Source: Candidatus Gastranaerophilales bacterium
Lineage (GTDB): Bacteria > Cyanobacteriota > Vampirovibrionia > Gastranaerophilales > Gastranaerophilaceae
Reading direction: 5' to 3'
Assembly (NCBI GenBank): GCA_944322885.1
Contig: CALUQH010000003.1
Location: forward strand, 62,001 to 126,000
DNA: 64,000 nt
Position 1 is the stretch's first letter. Every line of letters starts with the position of its first letter. The notes below the pieces were generated by a model. That model did not search any database and was not told the DNA's origin. It saw nothing but the letters and a program-made list of their open reading frames with translations. Made by a program: the position numbers and the translations under genes. Shown here in pieces: positions 1 through 7,444 of the stretch.

Positions 1-163
1 CGCTCTGCTCTATTCTGTCGAGGCGTGATGCGTCATCGGATGTTGTATATGTAAAACCGTATAAAGAATTTTCTATTTTATCAAGAATTTGTGAGTACTG
101 GCCGGCTGCTGCGCAGCCGTTTATACTTAATATAATGCATAAGGAAATAACAAATTTTTTCAT
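1..163 (-). CDS. Exported protein, N-terminal part only (window edge)
   Basis: The gene runs off the left edge, so only the first 54 codons are visible. The start is an ATG with a GGAG Shine-Dalgarno about nine bases upstream. The product begins MKKFVISLCIILSINGCAAAG, a short basic n-region plus hydrophobic core. ING before Cys17 makes a loose lipobox, so it may be a lipoprotein; cleavage after the Ala run is the alternative. The mature part starts with a Leu/Ile-spaced helix (QILDKIENSLYGF, then SRLDRIEQS) suggestive of a short repeat that continues outside the window. Function is not recognisable from this fragment. Confidence 0.7.
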   Translation of the reverse strand, partial: MKKFVISLCIILSINGCAAAGQYSQILDKIENSLYGFTYTTSDDASRLDRIEQS

Positions 164-252
164 AACAAAAAACTCCTTATGCATAGGATAAGGCTGAACG
201 TAATCTAAAACTATTCTACACGGTCAGTATTTCTAAAAGATAAAAAATACAT

Positions 253-290
253 AAAAAATCGCAGTACCTGAGCACTACGATTTTTTTTTA
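253..290 (-). terminator. Rho-independent terminator after nifS
   Basis: A nine-base-pair stem (AATCGTAGT with ACTGCGATT on the minus strand, one G-U pair) is followed by a T run on both strands. It lies just past the nifS stop codon and probably ends the nifU-nifS transcript. Confidence 0.75.
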
Positions 291-316
291 ATTGTATAAA
301 AGTATTAATTTCAAGA

Positions 317-1510
317 TTAATGTCTTAATCTTTTCAATGCCTCGAGTTCATCCTGAAATGGCGATAAATTAGTTAATTTTTCAATTATTCCGGGCATTTT
401 TTCGCATACATAATCAATTTCAGCTTCTGTTGTGAATTTGCTCAAAGAAAATCTTATGCTGCCGTGAATTGCCGTGAACGGAACATTCATCGCTCTTAAC
501 ACGTGAGACGGCTCAAGTGAACCTGATGTACAGGCGCTTCCCGAACTTGCGCAAATTCCCAAGTCGCTCAAATGAAGAAGAATAAGCTCCCCTTCAATGT
601 ATTCAAAACCGATGTTTGTTGTGTTGGGAACTCTGTTTGCTACTCCCGTGTTCAATCTTGCGTTAAATATGTTTTTAACAATATTTTGTTCAAGTTTGTC
701 ACGAAGTCTTTTAACTTCTGTTGCCTCATATTTCAAATGGTCTGTTGCAAGTTCAGCCGCTTTTGCCATCCCGACAATGTAAGGAACGTTTTCTGTTCCT
801 GCACGTTTCCCGCGTTCCTGATGACCGCCGATAATTAAAGGTGTTATTAATGTTTTTGAATTTACATAAAGTGCTCCGATACCTTTTGGAGCGTGGAATT
901 TATGTCCTGAAATTCCGACCAAATCAGCACCCATCGCCTGAACATCAATCGGGATTTTGCCTGATACCTGAACCGCATCTACAAAGAATTTAGTTTCTTT
1001 ATTTTTTGATTTGATGATTTCCGATATTTTTTCAATCGGGAAAATTACACCGGTTTCGTTGTTGGCATACATTACGGAAACAAGGGCTGTATCATCATTT
1101 ATGGCTTCTTCCAGTTGAGCTAAATCAAGTTCTCCGTTAGAATTTACCCCTATATAGTCTACTCTGTAACCTTCTTTTTCCAGTGTTTGGTACAAATTCA
1201 AAACGCACGGGTGTTCAACTTTTGTTGTTATAATGTGGCGTTTGTTTTTATTCATGTTTAGCACACCGCGAATTGCTGTGTTTGCACTTTCAGAACCGCA
1301 GGAGGTGAAGATTATTTCTTTTTCGTCTTTTGCGTTAAAGAAATCTTTCATAACGCCTCTTGCATCTCTTACTGCATGGTTTGCATGTTTTGCAAAATCA
1401 TAAACGCTTGAAGGGTTAGCATATTCGTCTTTTAAGTATGGAAGCATTGCCTCTAAAACTTGCGGGTCAACTTTTGTTGTTGCGTTATTGTCTAAATATA
1501 TTAAATTCAT
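317..1510 (-). CDS. nifS: Cysteine desulfurase, NifS/IscS type
   Basis: This is a PLP enzyme that removes sulfur from cysteine and passes it, as an enzyme-bound persulfide, to the Fe-S scaffold encoded just upstream. At 397 residues it has the family's usual length. Visible signatures are the N-terminal LDNNATT motif, the PLP lysine K204 in SGHKFHAPKG, and the catalytic cysteine C327 in SSGSACTSG. The loop around C327 is the class I (NifS/IscS) form. Its ATG overlaps the nifU stop by one base (TAATG), so translation is probably coupled. The neighbouring partner has the NifU domain layout, so nifS is preferred over iscS. No nitrogenase gene is present; a general housekeeping Fe-S role is inferred. 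Confidence 0.95.
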   Translation of the reverse strand: MNLIYLDNNATTKVDPQVLEAMLPYLKDEYANPSSVYDFAKHANHAVRDARGVMKDFFNAKDEKEIIFTSCGSESANTAIRGVLNMNKNKRHIITTKVEHPCVLNLYQTLEKEGYRVDYIGVNSNGELDLAQLEEAINDDTALVSVMYANNETGVIFPIEKISEIIKSKNKETKFFVDAVQVSGKIPIDVQAMGADLVGISGHKFHAPKGIGALYVNSKTLITPLIIGGHQERGKRAGTENVPYIVGMAKAAELATDHLKYEATEVKRLRDKLEQNIVKNIFNARLNTGVANRVPNTTNIGFEYIEGELILLHLSDLGICASSGSACTSGSLEPSHVLRAMNVPFTAIHGSIRFSLSKFTTEAEIDYVCEKMPGIIEKLTNLSPFQDELEALKRLRH

Positions 1511-2361
1511 TATTCAACCTCCACAACTTCGATATTTGAATCAACTGTATCCTTCAGTGTTTTTTCAACAAACGCTTTGAGTGTCAGGTGGGAATTTTTA
1601 CAGCCCGAGCACTTTCCGCGAAGTTTTACCATAACTTTGTTGCCGTTAATATCAACGAGTGTTATATCTCCGCCGTCTTTCATTAATTCAGGTGAAATCT
1701 GTTTTTCAATAACATTATTTATTTTAATAATTTTTTGTGCGGGGGTTAACGTTGATTCGGTTTTTTCGTGTTCTTCTTTTTTGTAATATGTATCAATGAT
1801 ATCCTGAATCAGGCCTTTGCATTTCCCGCAGGCGCCGCCGGCCTTTGTATAATTAGTTACTTCTTCAACTGTCTTAAGTCCGTTCATTTTTATTGCGTCC
1901 CAGATTACGTTTTCAGTAATTCCAAAGCAGGTGCAGACAATTTTTTCACGCTGCTTATTTGCTTCTTCTTCATTTCTGATGTCGTCAAGGTCGGTGTAAT
2001 CATCATAATTTTTCAGGGCATCTTCCAATGCTTCATAGCCCATAACCGAACAATGCATTTTTTCCGGAGGAAGTCCGCCTAACTGGTCTGCAATATCTTT
2101 GTTTGTAATTTTTTTTACTTCTTCAATCGTTTTCCCGATAATCATTTCAGTTAAAATGCTCGAACTTGCAACGGCAGAACCGCATCCGAAAGTCTGAAAT
2201 TTAGCATCAGTTACAATTCCGTCTTTAATTTTTAAATATATTTTCAGTGAATCGCCGCAGGCTAATGAACCTGCTTCTCCGATAGCATCGGCATTATCAA
2301 TTTTCCCGACATTTCTCGGGTTTCTGTAATGATCTATAACTTTATCTGAGTAATCCCACAT
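1510..2361 (-). CDS. nifU: Fe-S cluster scaffold NifU, three-domain form
   Basis: This 283-residue protein is a scaffold on which Fe-S clusters are built with sulfur from NifS. It has all three NifU modules. The N-terminal IscU-like domain (about 1-125) carries cluster ligands C35, C60 and C104. The central Bfd-like [2Fe-2S] domain has C143/C145 and C178/C181. The C-terminal NifU (Nfu) domain has CSGC at 251-254. It is the first gene of the nifU-nifS operon. A TATAAT about 30 bases before the ATG (2391-2396) is a possible -10 box, and AAGGA gives a reasonable ribosome site. The two-gene unit without isc or suf regulators is typical of Epsilonproteobacteria and some deep lineages. Confidence 0.95.
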   Translation of the reverse strand: MWDYSDKVIDHYRNPRNVGKIDNADAIGEAGSLACGDSLKIYLKIKDGIVTDAKFQTFGCGSAVASSSILTEMIIGKTIEEVKKITNKDIADQLGGLPPEKMHCSVMGYEALEDALKNYDDYTDLDDIRNEEEANKQREKIVCTCFGITENVIWDAIKMNGLKTVEEVTNYTKAGGACGKCKGLIQDIIDTYYKKEEHEKTESTLTPAQKIIKINNVIEKQISPELMKDGGDITLVDINGNKVMVKLRGKCSGCKNSHLTLKAFVEKTLKDTVDSNIEVVEVE

Positions 2362-2469
2362 AGTCTTTATCCTTATTTATCTCACACATAATTATATTTT
2401 ATCTCAAAAACTTTAGAGGGAATACATATTTAATATAAAATTAATTATTTTATATTTAGCTATGTTTTT

Positions 2470-2526
2470 GTCATGCTGAATTTATTTCAGCATCTCTGAA
2501 AGATTTTGAAACGAGTTCAGAATGAT
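2470..2526. repeat. Inverted pair of small palindromic repeats
   Basis: Two units of one family lie head to head. The first (2470-2496) is GTCATGCTGAA-TTTAT-TTCAGCATCTC. The second (about 2500-2525) is the opposite orientation, GATTTTGAAA-CGAG-TTCAGAATGAT. Each unit is an imperfect palindrome, and together they could form a long hairpin. Further copies lie at 13834-13862 and 50882-50910. The pair overlaps the last codons and stop of the LD-carboxypeptidase gene. Confidence 0.8.
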
Positions 2527-3320
2527 GTAAAGCCGTATGGTATAGTTGCTTTTTTCGCAGAATGTGATGCAGGAAAATTCTTTATCAACGGTAATCCTAA
2601 ATCTTCAAAGATATAATAAATGTCGTCAACGCCCAAAAAGTCACCGATTGCTATTGCTTTAGTATTTTTGCGGATTTTTTCTATATTGAAGAGCTGCGTA
2701 ACCATTTTATCTATTTTGTAAGGCGGTTCGTTCAAATCTTCCAAAAATAGGGTAAATTCAAAATCCGGAATAAAATCCTGACCGCAAAGAGAAACAAGTG
2801 TTGACAAATTCCCGCCCCAGAATGTACCTTCATAATCAAATTTGCCGGTCGTTACTGTTTCAAAAAATTTATTGATTGTGTATCCGCATAAATTTTCCTC
2901 TCCAAAGTCGCTTAAAATCATTGGACCAGAGAAAGTCGCAAGTCCTGCATATTTTAGAAACATTGCATTAAGTGCTGTAATATCAGAGTAGCCGCAGAAA
3001 ATTTTAGGATTTTGTCGGATTAAATCATAGTCGATTTTGTTAATAAGTCTGATTGCTCCGTAACCGCCTCTCAGGCAGATTATCGCATTTACGGATTTGT
3101 CTGAAAACATTTTATGAAGCGCGTCAAGTCTTTCACTGTCGCTACCTGCAAGATATCTGTTTTTTGAATAAACATTATCGGATAATTTAACCTTGTAGCC
3201 TCTGTTTTCAAAGAATGTAACGGCACGCTTGAGGTTTGTATCGTTTTCCATTGAGCCTGACGGTGCTAGAATTCCTATTGTATCTCCATCCTTTAATAAC
3301 TGTGGTTTAATAATTTTCAT
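2517..3320 (-). CDS. ldcA: LD-carboxypeptidase (peptidase S66), C-terminal tail altered
   Basis: The enzyme is predicted to remove the terminal D-alanine from muramoyl tetrapeptides during peptidoglycan recycling. Signatures are GILAPSG near the N-terminus, the LRGGYGAIRL strand, the nucleophile S112 in GYSDIT, an acidic EDLNEPPY segment, and the catalytic H253 in SHSAKKATIPYG. At 267 residues it is somewhat short (relatives are about 290-310). The protein ends in IPYGFTSF, and those last codons lie inside a palindromic repeat, so the final strand seems to have been replaced. The active-site residues are intact. A TAGAAT six bases before the ATG and no clear Shine-Dalgarno suggest a leaderless message. 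No signal peptide is seen, so it should be cytoplasmic. Confidence 0.88.
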   Translation of the reverse strand: MKIIKPQLLKDGDTIGILAPSGSMENDTNLKRAVTFFENRGYKVKLSDNVYSKNRYLAGSDSERLDALHKMFSDKSVNAIICLRGGYGAIRLINKIDYDLIRQNPKIFCGYSDITALNAMFLKYAGLATFSGPMILSDFGEENLCGYTINKFFETVTTGKFDYEGTFWGGNLSTLVSLCGQDFIPDFEFTLFLEDLNEPPYKIDKMVTQLFNIEKIRKNTKAIAIGDFLGVDDIYYIFEDLGLPLIKNFPASHSAKKATIPYGFTSF

Positions 3321-3341
3321 AATTTAATTCTAGCACAAATA

Positions 3342-4349
3342 TCAGTACGGATAATCTTTAGGGAACTGCCAGCCGTTCATCATTATCCACTGTGCACAAT
3401 ATTCACCTGAGCCCGTTTTACTACAATTCGCATATATTTTATTTTGGTCGGTATTATATCCATTTGGTAGTATACCTTTATTTTTTACTAATTTAAACAT
3501 AAAATAGTCTTTGCCCAATGTATTTGGCTCTTTTGAACCATTAATGTCAATATATATTGTACTGTCAACAGACAGCGCTTCATTTGTTCCTGCTCCAATT
3601 GAAATTGAAAATAAAATGCCATCAGTTGTAATAAATGGTATACGTCTAGAATTACTTGCAAAACCCATGCTATAGCTATTACCGTTTAATAATTTATAGG
3701 GGTAATCATTATCATAATTGCATTCAGAAGAGTTATTACAAATTTTTAAAACATTAAAGTAGGGTAACCAGTATTTATTCAAATATTCTTTTGCACCTAC
3801 ATCAAATCCACTATCCCAGTATTCATATTCTCCGTTGGCAGCTTCAGACATTTTCAAAGCCTGATTGATAATGGAGTATGCTTTTTTTAGTCTTGATAAA
3901 GTTTCCTGTCTTTTATAATGTCCGATTATTGTTGGCATTGTCATGGCTGCGACAACGCCGATAATACCAAGAGTTATTAATACTTCCGCCAATGTGAATG
4001 CAATTTTACGTTGATTGTCCCACATGGCTACGTGCGTAGCACCTTCTGCCAGAGTAAATGCAGGTTTTCCCTCCCTGATTAGAGAGGGGGCTGGGGTGGG
4101 TAGCAATCTGGTTGTATATTTGAACCCCATCCTAAACACCTCTCCCAAAACGATACTCAATCGTTTTGGGCTGCAGAGTCCTATTAAGGGAAGGAACATA
4201 TTTTTTCGTGAGCTTTGCTCACAGATAGCAGCCTGCCCTCTTGTTTTCCTGCCCTCCGGTCTTCTAATTACAGATCTATAAATCTTTTTTACATTTGGGT
4301 TTTTCGGGGGGGGGGCACTCTTAAAGCTTCTCTGGTAAACATTTTTCAT
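3342..4349 (-). CDS. Type IV pilin-like prepilin with repeat-derived N-terminal region
   Basis: The core is a pilin or pseudopilin: AFTLAEVLITLGIIGVVAAM is a prepilin peptidase site plus the hydrophobic helix, followed by HYKRQETLSRLKKAYSIINQ and a disordered/beta C-terminal head with paired cysteines. Roughly the first 115 residues are abnormal. They are Arg/Pro-rich, encoded by palindromic repeats, and contain a second AFTLAE copy about 25 residues before the true one. The first ATG touches AGGAGG with no spacer. An ATG seven bases later (at 4342) has ideal spacing but is out of frame unless the adjacent C10 tract changes length. Another in-frame ATG at 4130 also has a GGAGAGG site and would give 262 residues. 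The end of the gene is secure; the start is not. The exported mature protein begins at FTLAEVLI. Confidence 0.75.
   Translation of the reverse strand: MKNVYQRSFKSAPPPKNPNVKKIYRSVIRRPEGRKTRGQAAICEQSSRKNMFLPLIGLCSPKRLSIVLGEVFRMGFKYTTRLLPTPAPSLIREGKPAFTLAEGATHVAMWDNQRKIAFTLAEVLITLGIIGVVAAMTMPTIIGHYKRQETLSRLKKAYSIINQALKMSEAANGEYEYWDSGFDVGAKEYLNKYWLPYFNVLKICNNSSECNYDNDYPYKLLNGNSYSMGFASNSRRIPFITTDGILFSISIGAGTNEALSVDSTIYIDINGSKEPNTLGKDYFMFKLVKNKGILPNGYNTDQNKIYANCSKTGSGEYCAQWIMMNGWQFPKDYPY
4018..4235. repeat. Cluster of palindromic repeat units in the prepilin 5' region
   Basis: Several hairpin units are packed together. They are GGCTACGTGCGTAGC (4026-4040), the hairpin CCCTCCCT-gatt-AGAGAGGG (about 4070-4090), an 11-bp perfect stem CCCAAAACGAT/ATCGTTTTGGG (4144-4170), and GTGAGC-ttt-GCTCAC (4208-4222). 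The first unit recurs at 53954 and the CCCTCCC unit at about 50837-50870. The block is translated in frame with the prepilin, which gives its odd N-terminal sequence. Confidence 0.75.
4306..4315. repeat. Homopolymeric G/C tract (10 bases)
   Basis: Ten consecutive G bases (C on the coding strand) lie 35 bases into the prepilin reading frame, in a genome that is otherwise AT-rich. Tracts of this length are classic slipped-strand sites. A tract of 11 or 8 would put the well-spaced ATG at 4342 in frame with the pilin core. Confidence 0.9.
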
Positions 4350-4445
4350 CCTCCTGACTTAGATTCTCTGTTTTTATTATTTATTATTTTTTAATTTTTG
4401 TCAATATTAACTCAAGTATTGTTTTTATTTTTTGTATGCGTTTGA

Positions 4446-4451
4446 TATAAT
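4446..4451 (+). promoter_or_regulatory. -10 box of dnaX, leaderless arrangement
   Basis: A perfect TATAAT ends six bases before the dnaX ATG, which places the expected transcription start at or next to the start codon. No Shine-Dalgarno is present and no good -35 is visible. Confidence 0.55.
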
Positions 4452-4457
4452 TAACTT

Positions 4458-6338
4458 ATGAATGAAAAATACATACCTTTATACAGAAAATACCGCCCGC
4501 AAAGGTTAGAAGAAGTTGTCGGGCAGGAACATATTAAAAAAGCTTTAAAAAACGCGATTGAACTTAATAAAATTTCTCATGCATATCTTTTTACGGGGCC
4601 AAGGGGTACCGGAAAAACTTCTACCGCCCGTATTTTTGCTAAATCTCTGAACTGTAAAGAGGGGCCGACAATCAATCCTTGCGGAGTTTGCGAAAATTGT
4701 ATTGATATCACAAATTCAACTCCAATGGATGTTATAGAAATTGATGCAGCAAGTAACAGAAAAGTCGAAGATGCGCAAAATATTCTTGAAAAGGTTATGT
4801 ATGCTCCTGTTAACAGCAGGTATAAGATTTATATTATAGACGAAGTTCACATGCTTTCTACGACAGCGTTTAACGCACTTTTGAAAACTCTTGAAGAACC
4901 GCCGAAAAATGTTATTTTCATACTTGCTACGACAGAAGTTCATAAAGTCCTTGATACGATAAAAAGCCGCTGCCAGAGGTTTGATTTTAAGCGTATTACA
5001 ACAGATGACATTGTAAAGCATCTGAGATATATTGCTGATAACGAAAAGATTAATATTACAGATGATGCACTTTTTACAATTGCGAAAAATTCTGCTGGCG
5101 GAATGCGCGACAGTATTGCCCTGCTTGATCAGTTAAGTGTTCTTGATGGTGATGAGGCTATTTCAACTGATGATATAAACAATCTTCTCGGGCGTCTTTC
5201 ATTTGATACGTTAAATTCTCTTGCGGACAAAATTGTTAATTCAAAACCGCAGGAGGCTATTGAAGAGTTGGAAAAGATTTACAACTCGGGTAATGAGCCT
5301 GTACAAATTCTCACTAATTTGATGGATTATCTGAAAAATCTGCTAATTGTTAAAAATTGCAGAAAAGAAATAGTGTTTGAATTAACTCAGGCTAACGATG
5401 CACAGGTTAAAGCTATGACAGCGCAGTCTGAAAATATTGAAACTCATCAGATTGTTTTTCTTATTGATAAATGCTCTGAATATATTAAAGAGTTAAAACT
5501 TACTAATAATCCGCGTTTGTGGCTTGAAGTTGCAATAATTGACCTTGCAAATCTAACTGAAAATACATCTCTGCTGGAACTTCAAAATAGAATTGCAAGA
5601 TTAGAAAGCGGAAATGTTCAACCTGTTAAAGTTTCTGCTTATAAAACAGCTCCAGCCCCTGTTATGAAGTCTGAAATGCAAAGGACAGAACATGCAAAAC
5701 CGGATATAGTCTTGCATAAAGAAGAAGAAAAGGTTCAAGCGACGGAGAAGCCTCAAGAAAAAGAGCCTGTTTCTTCTGAACCAAAGGCTGAAAGTGCTCA
5801 CAATACAGATGATTTTTCACCGATGCCGATGTCAAAACACTCTGACGGAGCTGATATTGCTGTTTTGTGGGGAAGACTGCTTGATAATGTGCACAGTGCT
5901 CCAACACGTGCATTACTGAAACAATGGGCTAATCCTGTTAAAATTGAGCCTGATGAAACAGTTTTGACAATGAAAAATGAGATTTTCTTAAATCAGGTTC
6001 AAAGCGGTTCTAAAAAACAGGCAGTTGTTGATGCTGTTAATTCTTTGTTCTCACAGGAAAATTCAAATGTGGTTATAAGGCTTCCTCATGCCGATGATAT
6101 TCAGATAAAACCGGTTCAGCCTGCCACGAAGAATATAGAAGCACCTAAACCAAAGCCTTCACCGGTTATGAAATCTGTTCAAATGGAGCCAGAGGTTTCT
6201 TCAGATGAAGTAGAAGAATTGAAAGAAGATGTTCAGACCAACGTAGAGTCCGAAAGTGCATCAAAAATTACCAATTCTTTACATTCTGATAATGTAAATA
6301 TGGTAATTGATGTATTTGAAGGTAAAGTTATTGATTAA
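4458..6338 (+). CDS. dnaX: DNA polymerase III subunit gamma/tau
   Basis: This is the clamp-loader ATPase that loads the beta sliding clamp and organises the replisome. The N-terminal AAA+ region shows Walker A GPRGTGKTS (47-55), a four-cysteine zinc site (C66, C75, C78, C81), Walker B DEVH (128-131) and the SRCQRF sensor/arginine-finger region. After about residue 380 a low-complexity Pro/Glu/Lys/Val linker leads into a helical tau-like C-terminal part (about 450-545) and a second acidic linker. The 626-residue length fits a full tau form. I saw no convincing slippery site for making gamma by frameshift. The ATG has a TATAAT six bases upstream and no ribosome site. A small gene follows after only ten bases. 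Confidence 0.95.
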   Translation: MNEKYIPLYRKYRPQRLEEVVGQEHIKKALKNAIELNKISHAYLFTGPRGTGKTSTARIFAKSLNCKEGPTINPCGVCENCIDITNSTPMDVIEIDAASNRKVEDAQNILEKVMYAPVNSRYKIYIIDEVHMLSTTAFNALLKTLEEPPKNVIFILATTEVHKVLDTIKSRCQRFDFKRITTDDIVKHLRYIADNEKINITDDALFTIAKNSAGGMRDSIALLDQLSVLDGDEAISTDDINNLLGRLSFDTLNSLADKIVNSKPQEAIEELEKIYNSGNEPVQILTNLMDYLKNLLIVKNCRKEIVFELTQANDAQVKAMTAQSENIETHQIVFLIDKCSEYIKELKLTNNPRLWLEVAIIDLANLTENTSLLELQNRIARLESGNVQPVKVSAYKTAPAPVMKSEMQRTEHAKPDIVLHKEEEKVQATEKPQEKEPVSSEPKAESAHNTDDFSPMPMSKHSDGADIAVLWGRLLDNVHSAPTRALLKQWANPVKIEPDETVLTMKNEIFLNQVQSGSKKQAVVDAVNSLFSQENSNVVIRLPHADDIQIKPVQPATKNIEAPKPKPSPVMKSVQMEPEVSSDEVEELKEDVQTNVESESASKITNSLHSDNVNMVIDVFEGKVID

Positions 6339-6348
6339 GGAGTTAAAT

Positions 6349-6699
6349 GTGAAAATTCAAAACATAAATTCTGTTAATTTTGGCAAATATAATATAACGT
6401 CTAAAGTAGAGTCAGGCGAAGAAGATTTTAGATACTTATCTGAAAATAACAAATTACTTGTTATTTATGATATGCTACAGGAGCAAAAAGAGACTTTGCA
6501 TAGTTTATCAAACAAGCAGTATGACAGCCAGGAAGAGTTAAAAAATGATTTAAAGAAATTATCTTTAAATCAGCAAAAAATGCATAAATCAGCAATGCAG
6601 GCAGCAATTTGGATGTCATCACAAGCAAAATTTAATGACACTGCAGATGCAATAAGCGATCAATTATATTATGGCAAAAAAATTGATATTGTAGGCTAA
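6349..6699 (+). CDS. Small lineage-specific protein with N-terminal VNFGK motif
   Basis: Function unknown. The start chosen is GTG, because AAGGAG lies seven bases before it and an ATG two bases earlier runs straight into a stop. The product (116 residues) begins with a short polar stretch ending in NSVNFGK and continues as a Gln/Lys/Glu-rich, mostly helical protein (about 35-90 predicted coiled coil). It has no signal peptide or membrane segment. It follows dnaX by ten bases and is probably co-transcribed. The N-terminal Asn-x-x-Phe-Gly pattern resembles that of four other small proteins in the window. Confidence 0.75.
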   Translation: MKIQNINSVNFGKYNITSKVESGEEDFRYLSENNKLLVIYDMLQEQKETLHSLSNKQYDSQEELKNDLKKLSLNQQKMHKSAMQAAIWMSSQAKFNDTADAISDQLYYGKKIDIVG

Positions 6700-6716
6700 G
6701 TTATTTATAAGTTTTT

Positions 6717-7379
6717 CTATGATGACCAATTTATATTTCTCTGAATTATTTTTGCCGGATTTCCTGCAATCGAAACATTGGTTTCTTCAAACTGTTTGGC
6801 AACTACCGCACTTGTACCGATAATTGAATCTTTTTTGACATGTGCTCGTTTTAGTATTGTTGCGTTTAATCCAACCCAAACATGATCTTCTATAACAACA
6901 TTGCCGGATAAGGATTTGTAGGTGTTTGTGCTGAGATCTATAATCTTATGAGCAGTTCCGTCGCCGCATCTTATAGTTATTCCATCTGAAAACATGCAGT
7001 CATTACCTATAATGAGACTTGACCTATAATCAACAAAAGCATTTGTACTACCGCAATAAAAATTTTTACCGATTATCAATTTTGAATGATTGATTAGTTC
7101 TGCAGTAAAATTATTAATGTTGCTGTTTTGACCAATTTCGACAACACAGTTACTCCTAATTAAAATTTTGCAATTGTTAAAATTGTTTATTGGTGAATGT
7201 AGAATTATTTTAGAGTTTTTCCCTTCAAATTTTACATCCAGCCCTTTGATTTTTTTGACCTTTCTCCTTAACCCGTTTTCGTCAATCAGGATAATTTTAT
7301 TGTTATTTATGGCAAAACTCAACTTAATAAACAAAATATTAATAATTAATCTATTCTTAATTCTTTTAATTTTTATCAT
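6717..7379 (-). CDS. Left-handed beta-helix acyltransferase (hexapeptide repeat)
   Basis: The 220-residue product shows imperfect hexapeptide repeats from about residue 60 to 200 (for example NSNINNFTAELINHSKLIIG, then VIEDHVWVGLNATIL). It ends with the family hallmark GTSAVVAKQF...VSIAGNPAKII. These features match CatB/serine-acetyltransferase-like O-acetyltransferases, probably acting on a sugar of a surface polysaccharide. Acceptor and donor cannot be read from sequence. The N-terminus is basic. A TATAAT sits exactly six bases before the ATG and there is no Shine-Dalgarno. It converges on the preceding plus-strand gene with 17 bases between stops. Confidence 0.85.
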   Translation of the reverse strand: MIKIKRIKNRLIINILFIKLSFAINNNKIILIDENGLRRKVKKIKGLDVKFEGKNSKIILHSPINNFNNCKILIRSNCVVEIGQNSNINNFTAELINHSKLIIGKNFYCGSTNAFVDYRSSLIIGNDCMFSDGITIRCGDGTAHKIIDLSTNTYKSLSGNVVIEDHVWVGLNATILKRAHVKKDSIIGTSAVVAKQFEETNVSIAGNPAKIIQRNINWSS

Positions 7380-7385
7380 TTAATT

Positions 7386-7391
7386 ATTATA
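7386..7391 (-). promoter_or_regulatory. -10 box of the acyltransferase gene, leaderless arrangement
   Basis: TATAAT on the minus strand ends six bases before the ATG, the same spacing as at dnaX and several other genes here. The surroundings are very AT-rich, so a chance match is possible for this single case. Confidence 0.4.
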
Positions 7392-7444
7392 ATTTAAAAT
7401 TTTATTTTAGGGAAGTTTATTAGAGACAAATATTTCTTAAACAT

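Noticed and set aside
572-838. Plus-strand open frames opposite nifS
   Set aside because: They lie wholly inside a well-conserved gene on the other strand, have Cys/Phe-rich low-quality composition and no ribosome site.
1510-2361. Nitrogen fixation island suggested by nifU and nifS
   Set aside because: No nitrogenase, nifB, nifE or nifN gene is nearby; NifU/NifS pairs often act in general Fe-S assembly.
4535-4556. A-rich heptamers in dnaX as a programmed frameshift site
   Set aside because: TTAAAAAAG occurs only near codon 28, too early to generate a gamma product; nothing suitable was seen after the AAA+ region.
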